NCBI GenBank assembly: GCA_012728335.1
Contig: JAAYFG010000077.1
Coordinates: 1 to 43,949, forward strand
Source: Tissierellia bacterium
GTDB lineage: Bacteria > Bacillota > Clostridia > Tissierellales > Peptoniphilaceae
Length of the DNA: 43,949 nucleotides
Reading direction: 5' to 3'
Shown: one piece after another, positions 42,858-43,949 of the stretch
Layout: the number at the start of each line of letters is the position of its first letter
How positions within the stretch are numbered: position 1 is the stretch's first letter
Notes under the pieces: model-generated
What the model saw: only the letters and a program-made list of their open reading frames with translations
What the model was told of the DNA's origin: nothing
Database searches by the model: none
Made by a program: the position numbers and the translations under genes

Positions 42858-43949
42858 TGAGAAATATCGAATACTTACAAACGATAAAAGATAGTGCTTT
42901 TCCTGCCTTGAAAAATAGATTGAAATCCTCTGGCGATTATCTAATAGTTAATGACAATATAAAATTAAAGGGCGAAATCTATGAAAAACAACTTAGAATT
43001 GCTTTAAAAAACTATGGGATTATCGATCCAGAAAATATAAATGAATACATTGCATTAGGTGGCTATTTCTCACTATTTAGAGTGCTAAATGAAATGGGTC
43101 CTAAAAATGCTATAGAAGTAGTAAAAGACTCTCGACTAAGAGGTAGAGGTGGTGCAGGATTCCCAGCAGGCAGAAAATGGGAAGCTGCAGCAGTTGAAGA
43201 CTCAGAAGAGAAATACGTTATATGTAATGCTGATGAGGGAGACCCTGGTGCATACATGGATAGATCTATCCTTGAAGGAGATCCACACACAGTATTAGAA
43301 GGTATGTGTATTGCAGGCTACTGTATTGGAGCTAATAAAGGATATATATACGTACGTGCTGAATATCCAAAAGCAGTTGCAAGTTTAAACGTTGCAATAA
43401 AACAAGCTAAAGAAATGAACCTATTAGGTGAAAATATTTTAGGAACTGATTTTAGCTTTGATATAGAAATTAGATTAGGTGCTGGAGCTTTCGTTTGTGG
43501 TGAAGGTACTGCTCTAATCCAATCAATAGAAGGTAAAAGAGGAATGCCTCAAACTAAAACATATAGAACTTCTCAAAAAGGTCTATTTGATAAACCTACT
43601 ATAATAAATAATGTTGAAACATTTGCTAATATAGCTCAAATAATTGAACATGGTGCAGATTGGTTTAAATCAATAGGTACAGAAGATTCACCAGGAACTA
43701 AAGTATTTGCTTTGGTTGGAAAAGTTAAAAATGCTGGGCTTATAGAAGTTCCTATGGGAATGACAATAAATGAAATCATCTATGAATTAGGTGGTGGAAT
43801 TCCAAATGGCAAGCAAGTAAAAGCTGTTCAAACAGGTGGTCCATCAGGTGGTTGTATTCCACCAAGGCTATTTGATACTAAAGTAGATTTTATTTCATTA
43901 GAAGAAATCGGATCTATAATGGGTTCAGGCGGACTTGTAGTTATGGACG
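42857..43949 (+). CDS. NuoF-like NADH-binding flavoprotein subunit (3' partial)
   Basis: The frame is open from ATG 42857 to the window end, 364 codons. RGRGGAGFPAGRKW is the NADH/FMN loop, CNADEGDPGAYMDRSILEGD and IRLGAGAFVCGEGTALI the FMN site, TGGPSGGCIPP and MGSGGLVVMD follow. The usual CGEETAL is CGEGTAL here: G217 replaces the second glutamate. The first 95 or so residues contain no cysteine, so the [2Fe-2S] thioredoxin-like domain found at the start of many HydB subunits is absent. The C-terminal [4Fe-4S] motif lies beyond the window. It probably belongs to the same NAD-linked complex as the gene before it. Confidence 0.92.
   Translation, partial: MRNIEYLQTIKDSAFPALKNRLKSSGDYLIVNDNIKLKGEIYEKQLRIALKNYGIIDPENINEYIALGGYFSLFRVLNEMGPKNAIEVVKDSRLRGRGGAGFPAGRKWEAAAVEDSEEKYVICNADEGDPGAYMDRSILEGDPHTVLEGMCIAGYCIGANKGYIYVRAEYPKAVASLNVAIKQAKEMNLLGENILGTDFSFDIEIRLGAGAFVCGEGTALIQSIEGKRGMPQTKTYRTSQKGLFDKPTIINNVETFANIAQIIEHGADWFKSIGTEDSPGTKVFALVGKVKNAGLIEVPMGMTINEIIYELGGGIPNGKQVKAVQTGGPSGGCIPPRLFDTKVDFISLEEIGSIMGSGGLVVMD

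Overview
The window is AT-rich DNA from a low-GC, Gram-positive-type anaerobe. The gene set points to Bacillota, most likely the Clostridia/Tissierellia branch: a six-gene Rnf complex, a T-box in front of valS, the rplU-prp-rpmA cluster with an L21 leader, an N-terminally extended L27, TTG/GTG starts and strong GGAGG ribosome binding sites. This placement is inferred from gene content and order, not from any search. Almost everything is on the + strand; only a DUF4364-type gene and a flavin reductase are on the - strand. I see no rRNA, tRNA, CRISPR array, prophage, insertion sequence or other mobile element. This is core chromosome.

Layout. (1) 1-2146: the 3' end of a lytic transglycosylase gene, overlapping a family 5 solute-binding lipoprotein gene. 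(2) 2239-3375: rtcB, alone. (3) 3546-8583: rnfCDGEAB, a ferredoxin:NAD+ oxidoreductase ion pump, in which rnfE carries an in-frame TAA 26 codons before its expected end. (4) 8807-20205: a NusG-II-domain protein, a Gx/HepI-like membrane protein, maf, radC, mreC, mreD, an oversized class B PBP, a degenerate MinD-like ATPase, a B12-binding radical SAM protein with its DUF2344 partner, and a short RNase G. (5) 20213-21320: promoter, L21 leader, rplU-prp-rpmA and terminator. (6) 21430-28814: obg, yhbY, nadD, yqeK, an LCP protein, rsfS, ridA, comEA and glgP. (7) 28832-35952: an amidohydrolase, trpS, pgsA, T-box-valS and folC. (8) 36062-42253: the DUF4364 regulator divergent from hpt, then a sirtuin, a methyltransferase, hslO, a GyrI-like protein, the flavin reductase, DUF1361 and a small GNAT. 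(9) 42366-43949: nuoE-like and nuoF-like genes, the second cut by the window edge.

How they fit together. Rnf and the NuoE/NuoF pair both belong to ferredoxin/NADH energy metabolism. Regions 4-6 combine envelope growth (MreC, MreD, PBP, LCP), ribosome assembly and control (L21, L27, Prp, Obg, YhbY, RsfS, RNase G), NAD synthesis and nucleotide housekeeping (Maf, YqeK). Region 7 is translation supply plus phospholipid and folate synthesis.

I found no clearly new defence or biosynthetic system. The strongest leads are departures from invariant sequence in core genes: the in-frame stop in rnfE; a Gly-to-Val change in the Obg P-loop; a MinD-like protein lacking the signature lysine in a cell-shape cluster that has no mreB or minC; an RNase G ending before its zinc link; and a Gly for Glu in the nucleotide site of the NuoF-like subunit. 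Each may be real divergence or a sequencing error, and the sequence alone cannot decide.
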